This document shows positions 36,120-47,331 of a DNA stretch of 64,000 nucleotides, piece by piece. The position numbers and the translations under genes are program-made. The stretch covers positions 192,202,448-192,266,447 of the forward strand of contig OY720632.1 in NCBI GenBank assembly GCA_963169105.1, in the 5' to 3' direction. Position 1 is the first letter of the stretch. Each line of letters begins with the position of its first letter. This stretch comes from Ceriagrion tenellum (Eukaryota; Arthropoda; Insecta; Odonata; Coenagrionidae). The notes beneath the pieces are model-generated. The model was not told the origin of the DNA. It saw only the letters and a list, made by a program, of their open reading frames with translations, and did not search any database.

Positions 36120-36700
36120 GACTTCTCTATCTTCAGGGAACAATGTTATATGGACCAAGCCATCCATTTCCACTCAAGGCGCTATATTTCTCATGAGCTC
36201 TCAGCCTTCCACTCCATGCTTCACAGGTTGGTCAGTGTCCACATGTTGGAAATCAACTGACTGAAGGAAAGAAAGCACAAAAAGCAAGAGCATCTGTGTA
36301 CGGCTCCAGAGAATGCGACGCACATTCCATTCTTTGGTATTATTTCCCTGAGAATTCAACATCATCCCAGGAATCAAATGAGTGCCGCCTTTTTCAACAG
36401 ATGCAATCTGCACCACCTCCTATGCAGAAATAAGAACTAAATCAACCTTCTTCAGCAAAGTGGCATCTACCAATTAGCCTACTCTGACTGCAATGCCGTA
36501 TACATGGGCCAGACTGGCTGAAACTTTGAGAGCAGCTTCAAAGAGCACTGGGCCTGTTGCAGGAATACCAACCCCACCTCCCTCTTTGCCAAGCATCTCC
36601 CAGAAAGCCATCAGAGCAGTGACTTCTCCCTGCATATTCTACACTGTGAAGTAAAAGGCCCCCATCTTGACGGCATCTCCATGTACATAATACCCCGCGA
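36120..36700 (+). pseudogene. Penelope-like element relic 2 (GIY-YIG end)
   Basis: The frame around 36155-36250 reads HFHSRRYISHELSAFHSMLH, resembling the SxHP...K.AxFxSMxHRLL segment that follows the reverse transcriptase in Penelope-like elements. From 36460 it reads SGIYQLAYSDCNAVYMGQTG, a GIY-YIG core with the YIG changed to YMG, then FESSFKEHW and NPTSLFAKHL. The later HCEVKGPHLDGISMYII matches the region after the nuclease. Stops break the frame. The reverse transcriptase is missing. It lies 0.3 kb after relic 1 but differs from it, so it is a separate element. Confidence 0.75.
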
Positions 36701-36819
36701 GCCGCCGCATGGGTATGTGGCAAGGGGTGATAGGTCACCAGCCGTGTAAAGATTTAAAAGTTTTGGAGATGGAATGGTGACATGCACTATGGGAGTGTAT
36801 TTAGAGGAGATCAGTTTTT

Positions 36820-37340
36820 ATTGTGGTTGCTTATTGTGCACGGAAAGAATGAGTTTTTGTACCGATTTGTTCGGCAGAGTATCTCTCTTATTATATCGCA
36901 TCTGTCAGACCTAGAAATGTAGTGAGGCATCATGATAACATTCTCTGTGTTGCTCTGAAACAAACCAGTTCTGAATATCTCAAGCAGCCTAAGCCTAGCG
37001 TGCAGCCTCAGAGTCTCTAGGGGCTCCCACCTTAATACCTCTAACAGTTGTATTACTCTGTATGTTCGTTCGTAGCAGTTTTTAACGAAGCGTGCTGCTT
37101 TCCTTTGTATTCTGTTAATTTATTTCGTTAAATCTTTATGACCAGGGTCCCAAATGCTCTTGGCATATTCGAGGTGTGGTCTTAGCATAGCTAAGTAGCA
37201 TCTCTCTTTGACTTTTTCATCTGAGGACCTTCCTATTAAAATCTTAACAAAACCTAGTTTCTTTAATGCTGTGCCATATGTTTTGTATGTGTGTTCCCCA
37301 AATTATATCATAAGTTAAGGTAATTCCAAGATATTTTACT
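36820..37340 (-). pseudogene. CR1/jockey-like LINE, reverse transcriptase C-terminal fragment
   Basis: On the minus strand the sequence from about 37260 to 36860 reads CYLAMLRPHLEYAKSIWDPG, INRIQRKAARFVKNCYERTY and VLRWEPLETLRLHARLRLLE. These match the LVRP.LEYA..VW.P......IE.VQR+AARFV segment after the palm of CR1/jockey ORF2. The catalytic residues lie outside the fragment. Few stops are seen, so it is less decayed than the other LINE pieces. Confidence 0.78.
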
Positions 37341-38607
37341 GTATTTGAAGATTTTTTTTACTCCACCCACAGACTGCATAGGGAACCTGGAAATTTGACT
37401 CAACTTGAAGAAGCATATCATTAATGAGCAGTAGCACATTTCCCATTCCCCCCTTTTGCAACTGCCTTTCCGAAGCCAACGCCCCTGTGCCTCGCTCCTT
37501 CATCACCACCCACCAATGCATCCTCCCTCCCTTCCCCACCAAAAGGGAAGCCCTTGGCGGCACCAGTACACCCAAATCCAGCCACCACTATGGGGATGTC
37601 GTGGTAGGGGCCATCCCCCCCACCTACCCCTGCTACTCACCTCTACACTCACCACTACACATGACTCGGATGATTAAGAACCGATGAAGAACCTCAAGCC
37701 CCCTCCCCTCCTCCTCCTTCCCTCTTTCTCCCTTCCATTCACCCCCTCCCACTTCCTGACGTGTACGTATAGACGAGAGAAATTTCCTTTCTTCACCTGA
37801 AGATGTAACTCTGGTACAAAACCAGTGGTGAGAATAAATTTTATGTGGAATTTGCTAAGTATATTTTTTCTGTGTGTCGCAATGAACAAATTCCATGAAG
37901 TAGAGCCAGAGACTGCATCTTATCATAAGCCTGGAGGTGACGTGATGCTCTTATCAGTGAGTTTCATGTCTTCCTTGTTTTGCAATAGTCTTCGTTCAAT
38001 GGCCGCAAAGCGTGGCACCAGGCACCTGTGCGAATCGTGGCGTAAAGAAGGGTAATGTTTGTGTTGTAAATATGACAGCAAAGAAGCATAGGGGAGAGGA
38101 CATCTCATGGCATGCAATGCTACCAACATTACTGTGTTACATTTGAGAGGGGTGCGAAGTGTCAGTATTGTGTTTTACTGTTAGATTTGTGGCACAAACA
38201 AAGAGGGATCGAAGAATACACACTGAATATGTCCACTACCATCAGGAGAAGCTCAAACAATCAAATAAGATTTGCAATAATGTGGTTAAATTTTGCCCTT
38301 AATTTCTGTCATTATTTTCCATGTGATAATTCAAAACAAGCATGAATTTCAGCCATAAGTATTAGAGTCTGTGCATGTATAGTATAATTAAGTATGCAGT
38401 TGGGTGTGTTCAGTCTAATTTGTGAGATTGAATCATTTCAGATGATCTCATAGATAGTGAGTTGTCATACACCCTGTAGAATCCCATGACTGAAAGTAAT
38501 CATTATACAGTTATTATAGTTAATATTTTCAGGTTGATTGGAGATTTCAGACAGTATCACTATAAGAGTCTCACAACTATTTGTCTCCTCAGCTTCCATC
38601 AGCCAAA
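37341..38607. other. QNG1 upstream region; C-rich block then AT-rich DNA
   Basis: 37420-37760 is unusually C-rich on the + strand (CCCCTCCC-type runs) and gives proline-rich shadow frames without homology. A possible retroelement tail with CTGAAGA and a CTGGT/ACCAG stem lies at 37797-37840. The QNG1 5' UTR probably lies in the last part; an acceptor-like CTCCTCAG ends at 38592, 15 bases before the ATG. Confidence 0.4.
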
Positions 38608-38706
38608 ATGGATGTTTTGCAGCCAAGGGAGACTGGCAAATTTGTGTCAGATCTTGCCAAGAAAGTGAAGATAAACCCAGAAGGAATAAAATGTGTTGCT
38701 CAAGAG
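38608..38706 (+). CDS. QNG1, queuosine 5'-phosphate N-glycosylase/hydrolase, coding exon 1
   Basis: Exon 1 gives MDVLQPRETGKFVSDLAKKV and KINPEGIKCVAQE (33 residues). QNG1 (Pfam DUF2419/Q_salvage; human C9orf64) releases the base queuine from queuosine 5'-monophosphate, letting animals recycle this gut- and diet-derived micronutrient for tRNA wobble modification. Five exons at 38608-38706, 38789-39019, 40440-40716, 43682-43867 and 47711-47949 join with matching phases (0, 0, 1, 1) to 343 residues plus stop, almost the human length of 341. The start was chosen because the family begins a few residues before the S/G-(K/R)-F-(I/V) segment and no upstream in-frame extension looks conserved. Donor is GTCAGA, a weak but valid GT. 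Function inferred from family. Confidence 0.88.
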
Positions 38707-38788
38707 GTCAGAAGGATTCAATAAACTACTTTTATTTTCATGTTTGGCTGTGCAATCAAAACTTATGTCAACATTCTTTATGATCCAG

Positions 38789-39019
38789 ATCACCAAATTC
38801 TCATCAGAGAGCCGACTTCTGTTGAATAGTTCAGCGGGGCCTGACAATCTACTGCCAAAACCTACAGAGGAGGAAGCAGTTGACTTCTTATTTGTGACTG
38901 ATGTGCTGAATTTTTGCTTTTGGCCTGACAAAAGTCATCCCAAATGGAATGTTTGCTGGAAGGGGAAGAGCTATACTGGATATTATGCCCTTTGTGCTGC
39001 TCTAATGAAAGCTCTAGAG
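38789..39019 (+). CDS. QNG1 coding exon 2
   Basis: The exon encodes 77 residues, from ITKFSSESRLLLNSSAGPDN to YYALCAALMKALE. The block VTDVLNFCFWPDK followed by GYYALCAAL is the most conserved part of the family (human VDTLNFSFW...GYW.LCAA.NRA) and lines the queuosine-binding pocket. The acceptor CAG ends at 38788 and the donor GTTAGT starts at 39020. The preceding intron is only 82 bp, in contrast with the kilobase introns that follow. Confidence 0.93.
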
Positions 39020-40439
39020 GTTAGTAATAACAATCATTTGTAGTGCTATCATCATCCAAGTTGATATGTATGTAGCAACTTCTTATTTCCTGGTAATCAG
39101 AAGTCTGCCATTTGTATTCTGAGCTGTCAGATTTAAGCAGTTTGTCAGCTTAAGGTGTAATTTTCATGATGAAGATGTGTGTCAGAATCCCTTCAAATGT
39201 ATAAAAGCTCTCTCTGAGGAGAAGGTGGACAAACCCTTTTTGTAACTAGTGATAACTGGACAAAAGTGTGCAGGGGCCCAACGAAAACCCCATGAAGGTA
39301 AATTTGTCGAGTGAAAATGAATGATAGAAAATTGAGCAAAAATTGTAATGCTACGAGTTACATATGTAACGCTACCAATTCTATAACTTATCCTTTCTCT
39401 CAATGGTTGCTCCACCTTGTTGCAAATTTCGTAACCCAACTTACTTCCTTTTAAAATAAAGCACGTTAATCATGCGACAAGCACATGCAACAACACATTT
39501 AAACACATCAAACACATGCAAATACATTTATTTTCAAGGAATAGCTCTTTTCAAATTATAATAAGCAATCAATTATTAGTTGGAATTATATTGGGCCCAA
39601 TTTACAATGCAAACTTGGAGGTATTTAGGTTAACAAATAGGTTCTTATCCCTTTAGCTATAAAAGACAAACGGGCAATTAGTTACTGTAGGTTTTCAGGA
39701 AGAGACAAAAGGTGTTCAGTGCGAGATTGATCAGAATTAAAATTTTAAACTCTTTTCTTATGAATGTAATGGCTATTTGGGTGTGAAAGTTCTTTTTCTA
39801 TTATCCTCCTCGGATCTCCTGCCTCCGCGTGCACGGCCAGTCTCATTCCCCACTGCCATACGGCTATATTTTCTTTCCCTCTCTTGCCCTCTCCTAAACT
39901 TCTGCTGCAACCAAACTCACTGCCGCTATTTTTTTCGCGGTCTTACTATGCCGCCTTCTTCCTCAGTATATCATATTGTGATACATTGTAAAAAGTGTGT
40001 GGAAGGCATACATAGAATAGGAACTGGATCCCCCAAGCCCTCCTAAGATGGTGCACATTGTGATACAAATTACGGGGAAAAGACCAGAGCGCGACCAATG
40101 CTGTGTTAATGAATCATGTGAAACAAAATGAAATTTTGAGATGAAAGGCTAAAATGATCTCTTTAATTATTCCTTCTTATGTTGGCAATAAATTTACGTC
40201 TGGATGTAAAGTATTAGATTAAGTTGAATAACGTGGTGACATGAGGTAATAATTTCTGATGCTTTGGTTTATGTGGAATCTTAGAAGCACCTATCTTCTT
40301 TCTTGCTCTCTTCCATTCCTTAGTCTTCAAGCCTTAGTCTTGGGTGGCCTGGGTAATCAGACTGAGGAACTGAGGATTACAGTTGGCCTTGCATTGCGCT
40401 CTTGTTGTATTGGATTTGCATTGCTGTATTTCACAACAG
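39020..40439 (+). other. QNG1 intron 2
   Basis: The 1,420-bp intron has GTTAGT and a pyrimidine-containing TTTCACAACAG. No repeat or nested gene is recognised. Confidence 0.85.
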
Positions 40440-40716
40440 GAGCAGGTGCCCATTACGGATCCGAAGTTCTATTCGACCATCAATGAGGAGCAGTTAAAGA
40501 GGATTCTGTGCCCTGAGGATGGTGCAGGCGAAGTTCCGCTGTTGTCGGAGAGGGTAGCCACCCTGAGGGAGGCAGGAAGCAAGATCCTGGAGAAATTTGG
40601 TGGCACCTTCAGGGAATGTATCAAATTGGCCAATGGAAATGCTGGCGCCCTGGTATCGCTCATTGTCAGAGAGTTCCCATCTTTCCGGGACGAGGCTGTG
40701 TTTGCGGGCAGGCGAG
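40440..40716 (+). CDS. QNG1 coding exon 3
   Basis: The exon encodes about 92 residues from EQVPITDPKFYSTINEEQLK to EFPSFRDEAVFAGRR. FPS(F/Y)RDEA.F.G(R/K)R is a signature of the family. The acceptor was placed at CACAACAG/GAGCAG so that the spacing to exon 2 equals that of the human protein; using the next AG (after GAGCAG) would delete two residues. The donor is G/GTGGGT at 40717. Confidence 0.93.
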
Positions 40717-43681
40717 GTGGGTGGAACACTTCTGTCGGTTGGAACCTTTGAACTGCTGACTCCCAGTAATGCATTTAGTTTGGGATTGATTTTCTAGGTA
40801 TCTATGGTAATTTGTGGACAAGTTGAAAGGGATTCGTTGGATGAGAATCAAGGAGCCTTGAAATATTGTCTTATCAGCCAAAATGCCTTTACTAACTTAA
40901 ATACATGCATATTGAAGGTTTCATTTGGCACTCCCCTCCATGGATTCCAGAAAATGGCAAATTTTGAATTTTTGTGTTTCTTTTCAATGCCTCCTTGAAT
41001 CCCCCAACCAATCATATTTAGGCAAAGTAATACTATCTTTGTGTGTCATTTATGGCGACAGATATTTTTTATTTATATTTTCTGTATCGTGAATAATTCT
41101 CTAGTGTTAACCCAGGCATTGTTGTGGGAAGCATTGCTGACTTATACTCATGAATTTACCTCCAGTTGATGTAAAACTGCATTTCGAGTTCCATTATACA
41201 TTGTCATTGCATGTAATTCGTGGAACCTGTTTTAAAAAAAATGATTTCATGAAAGAATGGCCGGCCCAGAAGAAAATCTATCCTGTCATAGCATCATGAA
41301 ATAATTGAGTAATGATTCATGTCTATCTTGTATGTCATTCCACACCTCTTAACATCATGTTGAACCTCATGTGTAATGATGCAGTGCACATGGATGAGAA
41401 CAGGTAATGAGCATTACAAATTCTGCTCAAAATATTTATTTAAATTTTCATTGCTAACATTGCACCAAATATATATAGGCACCTTTAGGGCTTTGAAATC
41501 ATATAGCAAAACTTAGGGCCATATTTATTGTCTTTACGTAGCAAGTCCCCTATCAACCCCAACCCAAGGGGTAGTTGGTTATCCTCTTGGATTGTGCATC
41601 CTATAGTCAAAATTAAGGAGACCACAACCCATATGGGATGGTTGGGGGTTGATACTGGTAAAAACATGGTACAGGAAAAAATAACTGAAACGTCATAGAT
41701 CCACGTGGCACACTTTGCCTTTCAGTTTGTGATGGGCATTATAATTCACTAATGGAGAGTTTTTTGTGTGTCTACAGATTTACATGAAACCTTGCTTAGG
41801 TGTACTCAAAGAGTCATCTGTATCTAGATGAAAGGAGGGATATGCTAACTACAAATTTTCAACTCAAATCATATCTGAGTTGAACATTAATAAAAAAATC
41901 AAGTTTCAAGTTGAGTTACAGGCGAGTTCAAGCATAAATGAAGAATTTTTCAGAGGAAAGTAAATCCTTCAAAGTCATGTTTAATTCAAAATAAATTTCC
42001 TAATTTTCATCAATACAACATCTAGAAAAAATACTCAATCTTGATAGAAAACTTTTCTGAATCTAAACAAAAGACTTAACATGAGAAAGAATTTAGAAAT
42101 TTTGCATCTCTTTAAGAAGCCAGCTGGCTTTCACTTTTCTCAGTGATATTTACTCAATACGAAATGCACTAATAAGAAACTTAACCTCCTCTGCTGTATT
42201 AATTATAGTGCTCAATAACACTGCATGCAAAAATGAACTCTTAGTGAAACATGAGTCACTGTTGGAAATGAACCTCCTTTCATTTCAAATGATAAACTTT
42301 AATGTAGGAATACTAGTTAGTCTTTATGGTCAGGGTGGACATCCGCTCTTCTTACTGTAATATCATTTCCTGCAGCTGAACTCAGCCTTTCACTAGATAC
42401 TTTAGTAGCTAGTATTGACAAAAAATATCTTGCATTAAACAGTAGATTGTGAAAAATCATAAACATGTGAAGGGTATGATGGTGAAGCTCAAATTGAGTC
42501 AATTTTTTAAAAACTCTGCTTGACTCAAATTCAGAGATGCTCGCACATCCCTAGATGAAAGTGCAATAAATTGCATGTCGCCGATTTGGTTTTTTTTGCA
42601 GTTAAATACTATTTTAACATGTAGCCATGTGGCACTTGACCTATATTTCAGAATAATGTGATAACACATGTGCAGATTTCTCCAAAATTGAAAAATTGTT
42701 TCATGTGATTATTAAGACTCCTTATGACTACCAGTGTGTCATGCCATATAAAAAACTTATGCATATGATTTTTGCTTAAATTTTAAATTCCATGCTGTAA
42801 ACCCTAGTCATAACAGTGCTTTAATTGACACCGAAATTTTAAAATATATTTTCTGCATCACTCCTGTTACAGCATGCATGGTTATTTCCAAGTGGTAAAA
42901 GGGTAGTGGTGTGTGGTCCAAGAATTTTTTTCAACATACATATTTGAGAAGTTGTTAAAAAAAGGTGCACTCAATGACTCACGATTAGCCCTCCAGCCAT
43001 TGGAAGGGACTAGTTCATGTAACTATAGTTTACCCAGTGGGACTGTTCAGATTAACTTTTGACATTAATGTTGGTTGCATGACATCAAGGTTAAATTTAT
43101 AGTGCACAGTTGTAATGGGAATGGTTTCCTTGGTTTCGTTTGCCATTTTTAGCTTGCAATGAATGATGTCCACTAGAGTATTGAGCCTAATTTCCCATTT
43201 TAAATTTCAAGCATAAATGACCATACATGAGTGAAGCATATTGTGGTGTTACTATAAGCCATGTACCTGGCATAGTTTAAATTTTTATCCATGAAATGTT
43301 ATTTTTGCCTTTCCTTGAGCTGTAACTCTTTATTGAAAATTGGCTCATCTATCTATTAAAAGTTGCAGCCAAAAGACTCCCCAAGGATGAGAATGCATGT
43401 TCCTTTTAGGGGTCTTTGAAGAATTGGAAAACAGCACAAGGGTTGGGTGGATTGCCAAACTCTTACACAGCGTAGGAAATGGAGCCTTCCAAGTATTTTC
43501 CTACTCTAGTATAACATACCCCTCACCCCCATGGTACTTAACTATAAATCTATGGAAAACCAAGTGAGTTCAGTTTCATGATTTTGAAGTAAAGTGACAC
43601 CATTATGTCAGCCGCTATCAACATTGCAGAATGGTGACAATAGCAGAGCTGTTACCATGGTGATATTTTTTCCTGTTTCAG
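40717..43681 (+). other. QNG1 intron 3
   Basis: The 2,965-bp intron runs from GTGGGT to CCTGTTTCAG. It is AT-rich with no recognisable transposon coding sequence. Confidence 0.85.
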
Positions 43682-43867
43682 TTTCATTCTACAAAAGGGC
43701 ACAAATCCTTGTTGGAGACATATGGATGCTCTTTGATGGCAAAGGCCTTGGTGAATTTGCCGACATTGATTCATTGACTGTGTTTGCTGATTATCGGGTA
43801 CCTCAAGTGCTTGTGCACTTCAGAGCCCTGGAATATTCAACTGAGCTGATGGAGAGATTGAAAAAAG
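43682..43867 (+). CDS. QNG1 coding exon 4
   Basis: The exon encodes SFYKRAQILVGDIWMLFDGK, then FADIDSLTVFADYRVPQVLV and ALEYSTELMERLKK. The YKRAQILV.D.W and T.FADYRVPQVL motifs are diagnostic for QNG1. The first Val is split across the intron (G from exon 3, TT here). Exon 4 ends with a single G of the next Asp codon, before GTAAAA. The frame runs on past this donor for some 28 codons without family similarity, so it is intron. Confidence 0.94.
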
Positions 43868-44231
43868 GTAAAAAAGTTTCATTTACTGGTGCATGGAATG
43901 AAATACAGTTGGGACTTCAGGTTAAAGACTATAGAATTAATAAGGGTTTTTGACTGTAGAATGGCACCTAGAGAAGGTTTACAGGAGATACTGGGCTCGT
44001 ATATGAATTTAATGGCTTCAGAGTAGGCTCCAGAGTTGTAATACAAATGTGCATACTCCATGGCATTCAGATGTTTTTGACGAAGCTCCCAAAAAAACCG
44101 AGTTTTCATATCTGATTTGCAACATCTCAATTTTTGGTGCCTACGTTTACACGAACACTTCCTGCATCTCATAAACTAATCCTCATCTGTGTGACTTTCA
44201 TACTTTTCATTTATTGGTGCAGGTTGTCCAA

Positions 44232-44274
44232 CCTGCCATGTCCAACTGGTGAGTGCGCGGTTGGACATGGCAGG
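44232..44274. repeat. Perfect 15-bp hairpin
   Basis: CCTGCCATGTCCAAC at 44232-44246 pairs perfectly with 44260-44274 across a 13-base loop. It lies about 180 bp before the 18S-like fragment. It may be the end of a foldback element; function unknown. Confidence 0.85.
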
Positions 44275-44451
44275 CAAGAGTTATGCAGAGTGCACCTTTG
44301 AATTCAGCTGCCTGCATTCGTTCAACTACTTCATCTACTTCTGCATTTTCATCTACCACTCCTGCATGTCCTAGGAGGACAAGCAACGGTTCGCCTATCT
44401 GAAATATTCAGCATTTGATCTCTCTTCTTCACACCGAGTAGCAGCTTGATG

Positions 44452-44846
44452 TAAGGGATGCTTTTATTAGAACAAAGCCAATTGGTCAGTTTTCTGTCCA
44501 TTACATCGATGACTCAGAATAACTTTTGGCTGATTTCAAGGCCCTAGTATCAGTGACACATCTTTCAAATGTCTGCATTATGAACATTTGATGGTAGATT
44601 CTGCACCTACCATGGTTGTAATGGGTGACGGGGAATCAGGGTTCCATCCCGGAGTGGGAGACTGAGGAAGGGGTACAACACCCAAGGATGGCTGCTAGCG
44701 CACAAAATACCCACTTGCGGAATGGAGAGGTAGGACTCATCTGAAGCCCTGTGATGAGAATGAGAACTCTTTAAATCCTTTAACGAGGATCCAGAGGAAG
44801 GAAAGTCCGGTGCCAACAGTCGTGGTAATTCCAGCTCCAATAGTAT
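44452..44846 (+). pseudogene. 18S rRNA-derived pseudogene fragment
   Basis: The sequence follows the 5' domain of eukaryotic 18S rRNA in order. Landmarks are GCTTTTATTAG (44460), ATCTTTCAAATGTCTGC (44560), CTACCATGG then GGGTGACGGGGAATCAGGG (44607-44641), TTTAAATCCTTTAACGAGGA (44770) and GGTAATTCCAGCTCCAATAG (44824), the universally conserved 530-loop side. The functional GCCAGCAGCCGCGG is changed to GCCAACAGTCGTGG, about 19 bases after GGAGGTAG are missing, and many differences are CpG transitions. The end at about 44846 is abrupt: the expected continuation into the next helix is absent. It is a decayed nuclear copy, not a working rRNA gene. How it arrived is unknown. Confidence 0.93.
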
Positions 44847-46958
44847 GGTCTTTTGTGTCAGGAGTATGGATTACTTGTCATAATGGCATGCGCTTCAGTG
44901 CCCCATTGCTCACCAAATCCCCTATAACCTCAAGTGATAGAATATCATTAGTTGACTACCTTTGTGTCTCACCCTGTTCCTTGTGCCAGTGGCCTAGACC
45001 ACTTTGACCCACAGGAGTCACTTGAACCCCTACCAATGCCGGTGACCATGAAAAAGAGCTTGCACAAGTTACAACCACTGCAAGCGAGCCTGCCCATGAC
45101 CACCAAAATATCCTTATTCTCGCTAGTCATGGCCTGCCCACCTCCACCCTTTGCTCTCATCGCTACCTCCCCGATACTTGCGAGGCACTCTCCTCGCCCT
45201 ACGCCCCCTCCCCCTGCACCCTCCTCCTCTGCACCACACGGGAGACCACTCTTTGACCCCACCCCCTCCCTTCCTATCCTTGCTCAGGTAGTTATTCCTC
45301 GGTCACCGTGCAGCTCCCTGATGCCGTCCAAGTCCTGAACCTTCAGAAAGAGCATGTTTTCTCCTCAGAAGGAGAAACCGTCTTCGCATTCCAGACAAAA
45401 AAAATTACCTAACTTGCAGTGGGGCCCCAAAAAAATGGGAATCATATTACTGTCACTACCTGACACCTTTATTCATATTTATGTGATTAAGTAAGGGAAA
45501 AGCTTGGCAGTGCCGAAAACGAATGCCACAGGTTTGTCTTATGAGAGAATGTATTGATTTTAAATCAGAGGAGCTGGTGGAAACATTTCAGGTGCATCAT
45601 GGTGGCATTACTAATGAAAATACCTGGGTAGAGACGAGGCAGATGATCACTAAAACTAAAAAACTGATACTACCAACTGTTCCTGTTACTGATGGTCTCG
45701 TAGCAGACATATTGAGTCAAGCTGTTAGAGTTGTCTCACCTTTTGAATGTCTATCCCTAAATATTTTAATGCAAGGTTTTGACCACGTCAGTACCTGGAA
45801 GAGGATGGTATATGTTGCCTAGCATGACACAGCATAGTCCTTCCCAATTTATTTGTGGTGGAGATCGGTGACACTCCACAAAAAATCATCCTTCAAATCA
45901 ATGAACAGAGATGCAATTTCTGAAAAGAGCATGGTCACCATTGTTCCTCTGCAAGAGGAATGTGAAGAGCTGGTCCCCTAATCTACTCTGGAACGATGAC
46001 TGATGGTTGGGAAAACCCTCCCTCCCCATCACCCACCTCCCCTCCCATCCACTCAGGGAGTATCACCCATTACCAGGGAAGATCTCTGCCCTCCACCCCA
46101 TCATATCACCCTCTGGTGCTGCACCTCCCATCCAGGAAAGCAGGACCAACAGTCTCCCACTTGTCACTTATCCCTTCCTGTCTACCTCTAAACCTCGTTG
46201 ATTTTCTTGTCAGTTATTCACTTGATGATTCAGCAGAGAGGGACCTTTCCCAGCAGAGAGGTTTCCAGTCTTGAAAGTTCTTCATTCCAAAACTTTTTCA
46301 CTTTCATCCTTCACTTTTTCATTAACCTGAAAACTACCAAATGGCTTCTGATAACCATGTGAATTGTAGATTTGGTCGGTAAAGCAATGGTTCACTCATC
46401 TACAAGGGAGGGCTCTAAAATTTTTGAATAGTCTCTTCTCTCTGGCGGAAGAATAAATGCAAAAAGTGCTGCTGTTTCATTGATCTCTTCTTTACCATGC
46501 TCAAAGTTTATATTGATCTGGTTGTTGTTCTTTACAAGTTCCAGAATAAATGGATGTATGATATTGGGTGATTTGTTGCTTTCTCCAAGCTCACTATCCA
46601 TTACTGTAGAAAGCAATAATTAGGCAAGAACATGATGTTGACAGCAATGAATTGTGGTTCTTCCATGCTGTGCATTCATTGAGAAAAGCTGCTATTCCTT
46701 TGACAATAGTTACCACTTGTCGATTTGGTGGATCCAGTGCTTCTCACGTAACTTCTCTTTGATTCTTCTTCAACTATAGCATTTAATATTCTAAGTCATC
46801 AAGATGTTTACCATGCAAATGCAACCATCTCTGTTTTTAGTGTGATATTTTCTTTGTTTCTACTTTTGGTTGAACAGCTTCATTAATGGTGGACCTATAA
46901 ATACTAGACTGTGATGTAGGTGACTCAATATTGATCCTCTCTTGAGTTAGTGGTCGGC

Positions 46959-47061
46959 AAATGGTTGCTGCATTGCTCGTTGATAGCTGTGGAGATTTTG
47001 TAATTTGGTCAATGGTTTCTGCTTTGCTGGTTGATAGTTGTGGAGTTTTTTTAATTTGGTC
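46959..47061 (+). repeat. 51-52 bp tandem duplication
   Basis: Two units beginning AATGGTT(G/T)CTGC lie at 46959-47010 and 47011-47061 and both end TAATTTGGTC. They differ at several positions, so the duplication is moderately old. Confidence 0.85.
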
Positions 47062-47108
47062 AGAGATTTGGTGTTGTTATACCTCATTCCTTGTCTATCA
47101 CTACATTA

Positions 47109-47331
47109 ACCAAACAAACTCTGAACGACATGAACTCGAACCGATCTGAACATTCTAAGCCAGCCGACTCGGATCGCCTGGTTTATCAATGTGAAATTGA
47201 TTGAAATATTGATTTGAATCGGTTCAAATCTATTTGAAATCTCAAGACTGGCAGAGATAACGGGCTGAGGCTTCTCATATAGATCCCACTAGTCCATTGT
47301 GTTCACTATACCAAGCTGAACCTGCCAAATC
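47109..47331 (+). repeat. Dispersed repeat, copy A
   Basis: This 223-bp segment shares ACCGATCTGAACATTC, ATTGAAAT-T, TTTGAATCGGTTCA, AGACTGGCAGAGA, CTTCTCATATAGAT, CACTAG and ACCAAGCTGAAC, in order and orientation, with 62831-63059. No coding frame is seen. It lies 379 bp before QNG1 exon 5. A non-autonomous element is likely, but no ends or target duplications were established. Confidence 0.75.

Noticed and set aside
37797..37840. Possible hammerhead-like CTGAAGA with CTGGT/ACCAG stem
   Set aside because: The stem is not followed by GAAA, so it does not fit the motif seen at the other loci.
40446..40716. Alternative QNG1 exon 3 acceptor six bases later
   Set aside because: Would shorten a segment whose length matches the human protein when the upstream AG is used; still possible as a minor NAGNAG-like variant.
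43868..43953. Extension of QNG1 exon 4 frame past the donor
   Set aside because: Twenty-eight further codons are open, but they do not match the family, whereas exon 5 joins precisely in phase.
44952..45338. Proline/serine-rich + strand frame and its Gly-rich minus shadow
   Set aside because: Produced by a C-rich low-complexity stretch in a QNG1 intron; no conserved motif.
45523..45822. Open frame with CIDFKSEELVETFQVHH
   Set aside because: Reads like a protein but matches nothing I recognise; inside an intron and without splice signals. Possibly a transposon fragment, not supportable.
46392..46616. Minus-strand frame with NIIHPFILELVKNNNQININ
   Set aside because: No family recognised and no supporting neighbours; left unannotated.
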